Below, piece by piece: positions 1-12,700 of a stretch of 64,000 nt of DNA; position 1 is the stretch's first letter; every line of letters starts with the position of its first letter. The notes beneath the pieces were generated by a model, which saw only the letters and a program-made list of their open reading frames with translations, ran no database searches and had not been told where the DNA came from. Both the position numbers and the translations under genes were made by a program. Source of the stretch: Sapria himalayana (Eukaryota; Streptophyta; Magnoliopsida; Malpighiales; Rafflesiaceae); NCBI GenBank assembly GCA_029783825.1, contig JAREIK010012396.1, forward strand, positions 19,801 through 83,800. Direction: 5' to 3'.

Positions 1-1883
1 AAAAAGAATAAAAAGAATCAGAAGAATAGGAATAATAAGAGAATAAGAAAAAAAGAAGAATAAAAAATTAGAAGATAAGAAAAATAACAATAAAAACATG
101 AATAAGAAGATTAAGAACTATAAGAATAATCAGATGGATAAAAAGAATAAGAAGAAAATAAGAATAAAAGAATAAAAAGAAAAAAGATGAATTAGAAGAA
201 CTAGAAGAATAAAAAGAATAGTAAGAATAAAAAGAATAAAAAGAATAAAAAGAATAAGAAGAAGAAGAAGAATAGGGTGTAAAATTAGATAAACTCGAAT
301 AAGTAGAATAATAATACTAAGAAGTATAAGAAAGAATAAAAAGAATATGAATAAAAATAATACTAAGAAGAATAAGAAGAATAAAAAGAATAAGAAGAAT
401 AAAAAGAATAATAAGAATAAGAAGAAAAAGAATAATAATAATAATAATGATAATAATAATTATAATAATAATAAGATTAAGAATAAGAATAATTAGAAGA
501 ATTAAAGAAATATAAAAATAAAAAAAATAATAAGAAAAAGAAGAATACGAAGAATAATAAGAAAAAAAAGAATAATGATAATAACATTAATAAGAAGAAT
601 AAAAACATTAAAAAGAATACTAATAAAAAAATAATAAAAGAATATTCAAAATAAGAATAATAAGAAGAATAGAAGATGAAACAGAATAAGTAGAATAAGT
701 TGAATTTTATGAATAAGAAGTATAATAAGAATATTAATAATATAAAGAATAAGAAAAAATAAAGAATAAGAAGAATAAGTAAAATAAGTAAAATAAGAAG
801 TATAAGAAGTAATAGAAAAAAAGAAGAAAAGTAGAATAAGAAAAAAAATAAAAAGAAGAATACGTATAATCAGAAGAATAAAAAGAATTAGAACAATTGG
901 ATGAAAGATAACAATAGGAAGAATTAAAAGAATAATAAATATAATAAGAATAAAAATAATATGAAAAATATGAATATAAAACATGGCAGTTTAAGATGAA
1001 TAAAAAGATTAAGAAGAATAAGAAGAATAAGTAGAATAAGAATACAAAGAAGAATAAGAATAAAAACAAGAATAAAAATAATAAGAATACAAAGAAGAAT
1101 AAGAATGAATAAGAACAATAAGAAGAATAATAAGAATAAGAAGAATATGAAGAATATGAAAAATCAGAAGAATAAAAAAATTAGTAGAAATAAAAGAATA
1201 AGCAGCATAATAAGAATAAGAAGAATAAGTAGAATAAGAAGAATATGAAGAATAAAAAGAATAACAAGAATAACATGCATAAGAAGAATATGTACACTAA
1301 GAAGAATAAGAAAAATAATAAGATTAAGATGATTAAGAATAATAAAAAGAATTAGAAGATTAACAAGAAAAAATACAATAAAACGAATAAGTATAAAAAT
1401 AAGAATAAGATGAAAATAAGAATAAGAAGAAAAAAAGAATAAAAAGTATAATAAAATAAGAAGAATTATAAGAATAAGAATTAAATAAGAATATGAAAAA
1501 TAAGAAGAATAAGAAAAATAAGAAGAAAAGTACAATAAGAAGAATAATAAGAATAAAAATAAAAAGAATAATAAGAAGATTACGAATAAAAATAATAATA
1601 ATAATAATAATAATTACAATAATAAGAAGAATATTAAGACACACAAATAAAAATAAAAAGAAAAATAAGAAGATAAAGAAGAATTAGAAAAAAATAGAAA
1701 AATTAGAAAAATAAGAAGAATATAATTAAATAAGAAGAATAAGATGAATAATAAGAATCCGAAAAATAAGAAAAATAAGAAAAATAAGAACAATTAGAAG
1801 AATAATAAGAATAAGAAGAATAGTAGAATAATAAGAATAAGTAGAATAATAAAAATATTAACAACTATAAGATAAATAATAAG
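1..1883. repeat. AAGAAT-type satellite array, block 1
   Basis: The stretch is built from AAGAAT, AAGAAG and AAT words with almost no C on the + strand. Pure AAT runs occur near 427-475 and 1588-1612. The array runs off the left edge and ends where L1 copy A starts. The reading frames it contains (K/N/R-rich on +, L/I/F/Y-rich on -) simply decode the repeat and are not genes. Confidence 0.93.
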
Positions 1884-1902
1884 AGAAAGAAGAGCTTTCA
1901 AT

Positions 1903-1938
1903 TCTAGAGAGAGAAAAGTCGAAATCTAGAGAGAGAAA
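1903..1938 (+). promoter_or_regulatory. Paired TCTAGAGAGAGAAA boxes in LINE 5' leader, copy A
   Basis: Two copies of TCTAGAGAGAGAAA start 22 bp apart, just upstream of the ORF1 start. Copy C has the same pair 23 bp apart at the same place. Conservation in a leader suggests part of the internal promoter. That role is inferred; only the repeat is seen. Confidence 0.4.
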
Positions 1939-1978
1939 TCTCCATTGTGGTGAAGAAAGTGGTGAATTCAAGCTCAAA

Positions 1979-3256
1979 ATGGATGAAATGGATTATCTTG
2001 CCCATAAGAAATCTTTTTCTAACATTCATTGTATATCCGAGACCTCGAATAAACATCCAACAGAAAAAAAAATGGAGAACCAGTAATATATTTTTCTTCC
2101 GAAGATATTGAGGGTCTATGGGAAGCTCACAAATTCTTCGTTATAGGAAAATTTTCTCACAACCTCCCTCCCATTGATGCTATAAAGGAATTCTTATCCT
2201 AGCTCAAGCTCAAAGGCTTGATAAAAGTGGGCTCGATAGACAAATAGCATGTCCTGGTGCAGCTCTTCACAGAGGAAGATTTTCTTCGACTATGGTTAAA
2301 GGATAACTGGAATGTCAGAGGTTATCCTATGAGGACATTCAAATTGTCGGCCAATTTTAATATGAATGATGAAAATCCACTTACTCTGGTATGGTTTTTT
2401 CTACCCTCACTTCCTATACATTTTTTTCAATAAATCCTCACTCTACTCCATCTCTAATCTTATTGGCAAACCTATATTGATAGATGGTGCTACTGCCAAC
2501 TTCTCCAGACCAAGTGTTGCATGAGTCTGTATAGGGGTTAATATCTAATACCTCATCCCGCAAAGGATATGGATTGGGCAGAATGAATTTCATTGCACTC
2601 AATGTAACTCCTGAAGCATTGCCTAACTATTGCACTCAATGAAAAAAAGAACCCATAAACAGAATTGCATTATAAATTCAAGGAAAAAAATCATAAAATT
2701 TGGGTTAGAAAATAAGAGATTATATAGGATGTGTCTAATTAATGAAGATGATGTACACCCTATACCTTTAATAAAATCCCCAAAAAATGTAACATAAACC
2801 TTCAAAAATCTTTTTATTCAAGATGGATATATAAAAGAACAGGACAGAATAAGAATCATGATGCGCAAAATAGAGGAGCTGATAATCTGAACTAGAATTC
2901 ATAAAATAAACATAAATAGAAACCAAACACAGAAGGTTGGTTTACTGGTTCAGAATTTCATTCAGATTTTGAATCAATTAAAAGTTGTAACACTATGCAA
3001 ACTAAAACAGAAAATGACAAGGTGAATTCTATAGATGATATAGATATTGAGAAAAGAAGAATGGAAATAGAAAATAAAGACAAAGCATTAGAAAGTTTAA
3101 AAATCATAAACATTCAAATGGAAAAAATTGATAAAATTTGGAATTTAGTTAAAACTCATCTCGCCCGCATAAAGAAACAAGAAATACACATAAACATTTA
3201 ACAAAAATGAACGAACTAAAAAATAAATGAAAGCACAATCAAAATCTTTTAATAAT
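1979..3256 (+). pseudogene. LINE copy A ORF1 (DUF4283 nucleic-acid-binding protein), degraded
   Basis: ORF1 proteins of plant L1s bind the element RNA. The ATG at 1979 opens MDEMDYLAHKKSFSNIH, matching the ORF1 starts of copies C and F. A stop follows within about 40 codons. The DUF4283 fold then reads through stops and shifts: VIGKFSHNLPPIDAI, EEDFLRLWLKDNW, GYPMRTFK, and after a frameshift near 2430 GKPILIDGATA and PQRIWIG (ending near 2585). Remnants of a Cys-rich knuckle region follow. A 13-bp direct repeat at 2592-2604 and 2629-2641 disrupts this part. A lysine/glutamate-rich open stretch at 2995-3201 probably represents the ORF1 C-terminus. It cannot make a full product. Confidence 0.75.
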
Positions 3257-3267
3257 CCATAAATAAT

Positions 3268-6200
3268 TATTCTAGAACGTTCAGGGTATAACAACCCCTC
3301 TTCACTAAATAGATTAATTAAAATGGTTAAAATACATAAAATTTCATTACTAATGATAGCTGAGCCAATGGTGAGAATAGACCAGTTAGAAAGATTCAAA
3401 AATAAGTTAAGATATAAAAATGCTACCTCCAATAAAATAATAGGATTTGGGTAATGTGGAATAACTTGGATATAACCAAAATAAAAGAAGATGAACAAAT
3501 TATTAACCTCAGTTTATGAAAAAACACAGAAGGCTTTATTTTTATATTGTATGCTAATAATTCTACCAATAAAAGATAAAATTTATGGTATATCATGAAG
3601 GATATAGTTAATAAGAATTTATCATGGATAATTGAAGTACACTTTAACACTATAAGAAACTCATCGGAGAAAAAAGGAGGCAGGCCAATAAGTGCAAAAG
3701 CGAGTGAGCAAATTAATAAGGTAATAAAAAAAACTAATCTAATAGAGGCAGATTTTCTAGGATCAAAATATACATGGTCAAACAACCATAAACAGAAAGA
3801 TGCCATTGTCAAGGCTGGAGATTGCTAGACACTTTTGGAAATATAGGCATAAAACACTTAAACATGACCTGCTTAGATCATAACCCACTGCTTATTACTC
3901 CCTAAAAAAAGAAGTGAGTTGAACTTCATTTAATTTTCAAAATATGTGGTGCTTACATGAGGACTTCCTGGACATGGTTAATAATTCTTGGAAGTTGCAT
4001 ATTGTAGGTAATTCTGCCCAGACCTTTTTAGGTAAACTATTTAAATTAAGAACGTGCTTATTAGATTGGAATAAAGAAAAGTTTGGAAATAATAACAAAA
4101 CTATTTTAGAAATGGAACAAAATATAGATGAACTAGAAAAAGAACATGAAAAAATTAATAACACAATCAGTCTTAATGCCCTTCATAAAGCTCAAGATGA
4201 ACTCAAATTAAAATTACACATGAAGAAAGTTTTCTAGAAATAAAGATCAAAAATAAAATGTTTAAATGAGGGGGATTTAAATACAAAATTTTTTTATCAA
4301 ATCACTAAAATAAAATATCAAAAACACAAGATAATAGGAATTACGAAAAAATGAAGTATTATGGGTAGAAAATAAGAAAGACATAAATGAAATCTTAGAA
4401 GGAACGCTCAAAGCATTATTATGAAAAAACAATGAACAGACAAGGTTTAATCTCTTACAAAGCATAAATAAAAATGTTAATGAAGAAGATAACAAAAATT
4501 TAATGGAATTTCCATATGAAATAGTAATTAAAAATATTGTATTTAGTTTAGATAAAAACAGCGCTGCATGTCCTGATGGCTGGAACAATATGTTTTTTCA
4601 AGCCTACTAGGACATAATAAAATAGACCTTATCCAAGCCATAAAGTGGGTTTTTTTGTGGAGGTGAATTAAATAAAAAATGGGCTCTAACTCATATAGTT
4701 TTTTTTCCAAAAAATGAAAACCCTCAAAGGGTGAAGATTTTCACCCAATTAGTCTATTTAACTCCATATATAAAATCCTAGCCAAACTAATGCAAAATAG
4801 ACTAAGCCTTATTCTTCCAAAGATTATTTCAAAGGAGCAAATAGGATTCATAAATGATAGGCTTATCACGGATAATATCTGCTTAGTGAAAAAGATAATG
4901 AGAGAAATCATACTAAAACTAGGAGACAAAATGTAGTTTTTAAATTAGATTTGTCGAAAGCTTTCGATAGAGTAGGCTGGAAATTATTATGTTATGTAAT
5001 GAGGAAAATGGGATTTGTAGAAGGTTGGATCGACTTAATTTTTAGATGTATTTTAAGTACATGGTTTAAAATTCTCATTAACGGAGAAATGGGAAAAGCC
5101 TTTAAACCCACTCGGTGACTAAGACAGGAGACCCTTTGTATCCTCTTTTTAATATTTATTGGAATAATTTTTGATTAATTTAAAACATAAAACCAGAAAA
5201 GGAGCTATCCACTCGTTTAAACATTTTAAAGATTCACCGCGGGTAGATTGTCTAGCATATGTAGATGATATAATTATTTTTACTAATGGAATAAAGAATC
5301 TATATCAAATTTAATGAAACTTTTCCAAAACATAGAAGAAGAAATGAGTGTAATACTAAATAGAAATAAATGTCACTTCATGGGTTCCTAAAAAGCCCCC
5401 TTCAACCTAGCTTTCAGACTGAAAAATGCTACAGGTTTTTTCCCAAGTAACAGGAGCAATCATCCACCTGTGTTTCTCTTTATATGAGGGATGAACACTC
5501 ATAAAATATGTTGATTTCATGTTAGTAAAGATTAGATAGAAAATCAATGTATTGAAAACAGATATGCTAATATGAGTGGAAAAATCACACTAATTAATCA
5601 TGTTCTTCAAAACATGGTAATTCATAACCTTATGATAATGATGCCACCTAAAAACATAATTATAAAATGAAAAAAGAATTTGCTAATTTCCTTTTGAGGA
5701 AAAAAGATAAAAAACAGAAATTTCATTGGGTTATATGGGAGTTTCTTTGTTACCCCAAAGAGGAAGCTGGCTAGGATTTTCTAGCTTGATAGAAATAGCA
5801 GAGGCATGGGCTTGTAAGAGATGGTGGGGTGTGAAGAAAATAAATGTTTATAGTCCAAATATATGAGAGCAAAATATTTTATAAACAAAGATACTAACAA
5901 GGACAGGAGAATTAAAAATAGCTCACGGATATGGAAACAAACAATAAAACAAAGAGATATCTTTGATAAATATATTTTTAACAAAACATGGATGGAAATG
6001 GAAATTAACCAAAGAAGGCTCATTCACTTTAAAATCTATCAAAAATTTAATTAGAAAGAAAAACCCACATCAAAAGATATTTAAAAGGTGCTGGGACAAC
6101 AATAACTCACCCTAAAACATGTTTATTCCTATGGAAAGTTTTGTATAACATAATTCCATTGGACCATATTATTCAAAGAAAAGGCATAAAATTAGTATCT

Positions 6201-7130
6201 AGATGTGAATGTTATAGAGAAAATATAGAAACATTAGAATTTTTATTCTCCCAAGGAGACATAGCAACAAGGATATGGGAAAATCTAGGTAATGAAATGG
6301 GGATCAAATATAGTAGGAAATTCCTAAAAAATAGACTACAATGCTGGGAATTAAAGCCTTACAATAATTCTGCTCATACCTAGCTTAGGAAGAATATACC
6401 TCCACTAATTATTTGGAATATATGGAAAGCCAAACAAGAGTAGATATAAAGGTATAGAGATGAAAATTAATGATATAGTAAGAGAAATCAAAACAGAATT
6501 AAAAAAAATTTAGAATCCTATCCACTGAAAATATTAAACATTATGAAAATAAAGAGTACATAGACACATGGAAACTAAGTTATAAAAATGACAAGCTGAC
6601 AAATTTTAGTAGGATATGTTGGAATAAACCTCCAATAGGCTACATGGCACTTAATACAAATGGTAGTTTAAAAAGAGATATGGGAGTAGCAGGTGGAAGA
6701 GGGCTATTAAGGGACTCCTAAGGAAAGGTCCTATTTGCTTTCACTAGAATAATCAAAGTGAATACCCCATTTGAGTTAGAAATTTGAGCTCTCTTAATAG
6801 GTTTACAACTATGTAAAAGCAACAATGTAAAAAAATCAAGTCCCAATGGACTCCTTAACATTAGTAAATCTAATTAAAGGAAACAAATATCTATGGAAAT
6901 ATGAAATTAAGATAGAAGATATCATACATTTGGTTTCTGAATTAAATTGCAAAATAATACATATATTTAAGGGAGGCCAATCTAGTTGCAGATAAATTAG
7001 CAAAAAAAGTGTTAAAAAAGGTAATCATGATTTTGAAAAAATAAACATCTCTACAAAACCTAAAGGCCTGCTCAAACTAGATGAAATAGGCATTCCAAAT
7101 TATAGAAGTGGTTAGGGGAGTAGCAAAGAA
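3268..7130 (+). pseudogene. LINE copy A ORF2 (endonuclease-RT-RNase H), degraded
   Basis: In order: an endonuclease N-terminus with KIHKISLLMIAEPMV (about 3320-3375), KKGGRP and LGSKYTWSNNHK (about 3675-3790), and a broken histidine/aspartate end region. Next come a linker helix with LLDWNKEKFGN (about 4050-4090), SAACPDGWNN at the start of the reverse transcriptase (about 4560), LSKAFDR (about 4955), and the catalytic motif as YVDD (5258-5269). A zinc-finger-like RVT region has SRCECYRENIETLEFLF (about 6198-6250). The RNase H start reads LNTNGS (about 6650), so its first catalytic Asp has become Asn. Stops and frameshifts occur throughout, so no polyprotein is possible. Confidence 0.82.
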
Positions 7131-8036
7131 ATTTGAACCTGAAAGCATGCTTGCAGTTTACAATTTTATGCTTCCTCTTTGTTATCAATTTAAGGTAGGA
7201 AATATGCAAAAAAGAATTCTGTCATAAGGCTACCTACACAAGATTCTATTTTTGAAAAGTTTAGGGCCAGTTGAAATTAAAAAAAATACAATATATGTTT
7301 GCAGCATACCAAAACTATCATAGGTAAAAAAAGAAATATTTGGTGCATTCTTGGATGGTTTTGCAGATGAACAGGGAAGGTAACTATCAGGTGAGTTAGG
7401 ATTGTAGTATGGATGGATGTTTTTGGTTTTTGTAGATAGCAAACACACATATTCAGAAAGTCAAATAGTTAACAAAGAGGCACAATACAGTTCAAGAAAA
7501 CAGCAAGTATATAAGCTTTTTCTCATCTCCCATGAATAGCCGAACAATAGGGTAGAAGCTAAAAGCTAATGCCAACATTGAAGATACCATGCTATCATTA
7601 CTGAGGATCTTGAAGCTAGAAAAGGCAAAAGTAGTGTTTAAGACTCCAAAGAACATAGCAGAATATTAAACAAGACATCAAAGTAGCTCTGACATGAAAG
7701 AGAGCGAAACAAAATGAACAAATCATCCCACTCACATCAAAGCACTTAAATGAACGTAGCAGAACAAACCACTTAAAATAAGTGCCAAGATGGATTGTAA
7801 CTATTCTATAAGTAACAGACTCAACCAACAAGCACAAGTAAAAAGCTGGAACACCTTCACAAATTAGTCCATTTCAGAGAAATACTTCTTTAAAAAATGA
7901 TAAGTCCACTTTTATGTTTAATCTTATTTTATTTTTTGAAGAAGGCTATAAAAGGGATAAGGGTAGTTTTTAGTTTGTATCAATGGTATTCCTCTGCCAA
8001 AAGTGAGGGTGATAATAATAAAACAAATATTTATCA
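7131..8036 (+). other. LINE copy A 3' UTR
   Basis: About 0.9 kb without coding sense follows RNase H. It finishes with the signature GGTATTCCTCTGCCAAAAG and an A-rich tail that passes into the satellite. The open frames here on both strands show no family resemblance. Confidence 0.7.
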
Positions 8037-8752
8037 AAAAAAGTAGAATAATAAGAATAATATAATAAGAAGAATAACAAGAATAAGAAGAATAACAAGA
8101 ATAAGAAGAATAACAAGAATAAGAAAAATAAGAAAAATAAGAAGAATAAGAAGATTAATAAGAATTAGAAGAATAAAAAAAATAAGAATAAGAAGAATAA
8201 GAAGAATAATAAGAATAAGAAGAATATAAATAATAAGAAGATAAAGAAGAATAAAAATAATTAGAATAATAAGAAGAATAACAAGAATAATAAGAATAAT
8301 AAGAATAAGAAGTATTAAAAAAATTAGAAGAATAGAAAGTATTAAAAGAATAAGAAGAAATAAAAATAATATGAATAAAAAAAATAAGAACAAATATAAG
8401 AATAAGAAGAATAAGAAGAGTAAGAAGAATAAGAAGAATAAGAAAAAAAATAAAGAATAAAAAAAAGAAGAATAAGAAAAATAAGAATAAAAAAGAAGAA
8501 TAAAAAAAATAAGAAGAATAATAAAAATAAGAATAATAAGATTAATAAAAATAATAAGATGAATAAGTAGAATAATAAGAATAAGAAGAAAATGAAGAAT
8601 AATAAAAATAATAAAAATAATAAGAATAACAAGAACAAGAAGAATAAGAAGAATAAAAAGAATAAAAATAAAAGAATAATTAGAAGAATAAGAATAAAAA
8701 AAAGAATGAGAAAAATAATAAAAATAAGAAGTATAAGAAGAATCAGAAAAAT
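8037..8752. repeat. AAGAAT-type satellite array, block 2
   Basis: Same A/G/T word composition as block 1. It joins the 3' tail of copy A to the truncated 5' edge of copy B. Confidence 0.92.
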
Positions 8753-8799
8753 AAGATTATCATGGAATTATGCTAAGATAGAAAAGACATCTTAATGGA

Positions 8800-9799
8800 T
8801 ATCCTATGCCCATATTAAAATGGAGGAATAATTTCAGTCCTCTCGAAGATGCCCCAATAGCCTCGGTTTGGTTCTCTTTCCCCAATCTTCCATTATTTCT
8901 CTATAACAAGCACTCTCTACATGCTATTGTCTCATGCTTGGGAAAACCTATGTTACTTGATGAGGTGACTACAACCATCACTCGAACAAATAATGTTCAT
9001 GTATGTATTGAATTTAATTTACTTACATAGCCGCCATCAATGATATGGATATGTAATGATGATGTAGGGTATAACGATGGGTTTTGGCATCCCATCCAGC
9101 TCGAGAACTTGCCACCTTGCTACTCTATTTGCAGAAGGATATGGCATGACATGGCAGAGTGCATAAAAGGACAAGGTGAACATAGAGGGGAGAAGGGGTA
9201 GTCTAAGAGGGACAAGGGTAGAGAAAGGGGATAGTCTAAATATGGGACTATAGTAAGAGGTAGTGGTGAGAAGGGAGGAGGAGGTAAAGGCAGGGGTATT
9301 CAATAATAAAAATGGAGGAGGAAAAGAATAGTTTAGTGATTGAAAAGGAATGGCCAGTAAAGGAAAATAAAGGGGAATGGGTGGAGGTGAAAGGTAAAAA
9401 GAAGAGGGATAGGAGAAATAAATCTTGGAGGGTTTTAAAAGAGCATCAAAAGAACTATTGCTGGCTTGACGAAGATCTTTTGGATTTTCTAGAAGAAGAC
9501 TCAGATATATTCAGCTGTCCTCTTCCGGATAAGGATGAATCATATGAGGGGGACTCAAATAAAGTAAGGGATGATTTAAAGTTATACGGGAAGGATTGAG
9601 ATAAACTCACGAAATGAGGCTATTGAAGCTTAAAAATGAATGGAAATGCAACTAGGGTAGCTCCCAAGATATAATGAGTTTTCACAATTTACTCCTAGTG
9701 CATCGAAGCCGCCAAGAAATATGAAGAAATGCTTTTATTAATACATATGAGTCTAATTGTTCAACATGAACTCGAGCAAAATTCAGGTATAATGAATAG
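8800..9799 (+). pseudogene. LINE copy B ORF1, 3' part, with zinc knuckle
   Basis: The frame reads PMPILKWRNNFSPLEDAP, ASVWFSFPNLPLF and CLGKPML, all typical of DUF4283. After one stop (9028-9030) it continues in the same frame into ENLPPCYSICRRIWHDMAEC, a Cys-rich knuckle in the spacing C-x3-C-x4-H-x4-C (family norm C-x2-C-x4-H-x4-C). A further open part (9312-9599) is acidic/basic, with KGKKKRDRRNKSW and DLLDFLEEDSD, and aligns in character with the same region of copy C. The final stop TAG at 9797-9799 overlaps the ORF2 start. It is broken by several stops and a frame change near 9200-9310. Confidence 0.75.
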
Positions 9800-12700
9800 T
9801 TTCTTATACTGGAACATAAGGAGAGTGGCAAACAACCCCTTTGTGAACAATTTGAAAAAATTAATAAAAATTCATAAAATCACCTTAGTCATAATTGCGG
9901 AACCTATGTTATAAAAGGACCAAATCAGTAAATATAGTAAAATCTTAGGATTTAATAATGAGTTTGTGAATTTAAATAGTAAACTATGTATTATGTGAAA
10001 AAATAAACTTAACATTGAAATTTTAAAAGACATGGAGCAGGTAGTTCATTTAAAAGTAGATAAAAAAGATGAAGAGATAATATCATGTAGTTATGCCAAA
10101 AATACTAAGAAAGATAGATTAGAATTATAGAAAGAAATGGAAGACATAGCATTAAAAGATACTCCATGGATCATTGGAAAAGATTTTGATGTGATTAGAA
10201 GTGCATGGGAAAAGAAAGGAGGCAGACCCCCAGATTCGCTAGCCATGACTCAATTCAATGATATAATACCAGGACTAACCTACTAGAGGTAGATTATATA
10301 AGATCGAGTTATACCTAGTGTAATAACTAGCGAAAGAGGGGATCAATATGGGCAAGGCTTGATAGGGTGATGTATAATGCTAAGTGGCTTCTCTCACATG
10401 AGGCCACATGGCTGAGACACTTGAATAGAACCTGTTTAGACCATAGCCCTCTACTCCAAACCTTGCACAAAAATTAAATTATTGCTTGTAGCTTTAAATT
10501 TCAGAATATGTGGGTGCAACATAAAAATTTTGATAAAGTAGTGAGGGATTCGTGGAAAGAGTCAGTCTTAGGAAAACTAATCTAGATTCTAACAACTAAG
10601 CTGTGCCGGTTAAAGAACAGCTAGATACATGGAATAGAAAGATTTTGGGCATTTGAATTAAAAAATCAAGAAGTAGGAAGAAGAGGTGGAGAAACTAGAA
10701 CTAGAATATGATTTAATCAAAATGAAGATACCACGCAAAACTTGAGTGAGGCCAAAGGACACCTGAGACTGAGTTTTCACATGGAGGAAGTCTTTTGGAA
10801 ACAACGAGCAAAAATAAAATGGCTCAAGGAAGGATATAAAAACACAAAATTTTTTTATAACATGAGTGTAATCAAAGCTCAAAAAAACAAGATTAAAGGT
10901 ATAAAGAATGGAGAGGGAACATGGATGGAATGTGAATAAGAAATAGGCACCCTCTTTGAAGCTTTTTTTGAGAGCCATCTATGTGAGAATTTTCAGCATG
11001 GAGATACATTAATGAAGGAACTAAACATTATTATCACAAATGATGAGAATCAAAGGATGGTGAATATTCCAGAGGAAGAAGAAATTAGAAATGTTATTTT
11101 AGTTTAGATAAGATAGCGCGGGTAGTGCCGGATGGCTGGAATAATTTTTTTTTCAAACACGTTGGAATATCATTAAAATGATATGGTACTTGTAATCTCT
11201 ATCACTTTTGTAGGTGTAAATATACCAAAATAATGAGAAAACTTTTTTTGTGCTAATCCCAAAAAAGGAGTCTACATAGAAATGTGAAGGCTTTTGACCA
11301 ATTAGCTTATGTAATGCTGTTTACAAGATTTTGGCAAAAATTCTTCAAAGTAGTTTAACCAGCATATCACCATAGATAATATCTCAAGAATAATCATGCT
11401 TTGTAAAAAATAGTTTAATGGTAGAAAATATTAATTTAGCTTCCGAAATGATGAGAGAAATATCAGTTAAAACTAGAGGAAATAATATGGTGGTCAAACA
11501 GGATTTGTCTAAAGCTTTTGACATGGTGGAGTGGGATACACTCTTCTTTACCTTGAGAAGTCTAGGATTTTCCAAATTATGCATTAATTTAATATATAGA
11601 TGTGTCTCCAATGCGTGGGTAAAAATTATTGTGAATTGGAAAAAAGGGTAGGAGTTTAAGCCAAGAAGAGGCTTAAGACAAGGTGACCCTTTGTCTCCAC
11701 TATTATTCGATATATATCTGGAATTGCTGATTCAAAATCTTAATAGGAGAATGTCGGAAGGTAAAATAATAATGTTCATACATCCTAGAAATTCCCTGAG
11801 AATAAGTTGTTTAGCCTATGCAAATGATTTGATAATTTTTATAAACGACAGTAGTAGCTTGATAGTTAATTTGATGGATCAACTATAGATATTTGAGAAA
11901 GTGTGAGTTAATGCTAGCCTCGAAAACTCCGGTTAAAGTAGCTCAAAAAGTTAAAAATATCATTAGTTTCACACAAAACAAGGGAGCTTTAATATACTTG
12001 GGCTGCCCCATATATGAGGGTAGATTAAAAGAAGAATATCTAAGCTTCCTTCTAGAAAAAATGAGAAAGAAAATGGCAGGATGGAAAGCGGACTTACTAA
12101 GTTTTGGAGGAAGGATAATTCTGATCTCTCACGTGCTTCAAAGCACCTTGGTACACACTCTGTCTGCCATTCACCCTCCCAAAAAAATTTATAAAAAATT
12201 AAAAATAAAAATGGCTAATTTTCTATGGGGCAAGAAAGAGGATAGGCAAAAGCTTCACTAGAAGAGCTGGGATGATATATGTCACTCAAAAGAAGAAGCG
12301 GGCTTAGGCATAATAAGTTTGAAGGATATGGTTAAGGCATGGGATTGTAAAGACTGGTGGAGGATAAAAGAAAATGAAAGCTAGGGAAAAACCCATGAGG
12401 GCTAAATATGGATGGAATAATTTTATAGAAAAAAGAAATGCATCGAGGAACTAGAAATTTCTGGTAAAACAAAGAAAGTAGTGGAATAATGCACGAGCTT
12501 GCAAAAGAATGGTTGGAATTGGACACTCATGACACAAGGAAACTTCACAATAAAATTGGTGAAAGAACTGATAAGAAAGAAAAAATCTTCATAATCTATT
12601 TTTAAATGGGTCTGGAAAAGTGACATCCCACAGAAAATGAGCTCGCTTACATGAAAGTACTCTTTGGTGCTATACTAGTTGATTTCAATGTATAGAAGAA

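Larger units (their letters stand above)
1884..8036 (+). mobile_element. L1-type LINE, copy A, near full length
   Basis: This is a non-LTR retrotransposon about 6.15 kb long. It opens with a 5' leader carrying two TCTAGAGAGAGAAA boxes (1903 and 1925), followed by ORF1 (DUF4283) from 1979, ORF2 (endonuclease, reverse transcriptase, RNase H) from about 3268 to 7130, a 3' UTR, and the shared 3' signature at about 7986-8036. Satellite array lies on both sides. Many stops and frameshifts show an old, inactive copy. Its ORF1/ORF2 junction resembles fragment I near 58,450-58,800 more than copies B or C, so A and I look like one subfamily. No target-site duplication can be judged because the flanks are repetitive. 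Confidence 0.9.

Noticed and set aside
1..1883. CRISPR-like array or telomere repeat
   Set aside because: There is no repeat-spacer structure, and the context is eukaryotic. The units are not the plant telomere TTTAGGG or a known variant.
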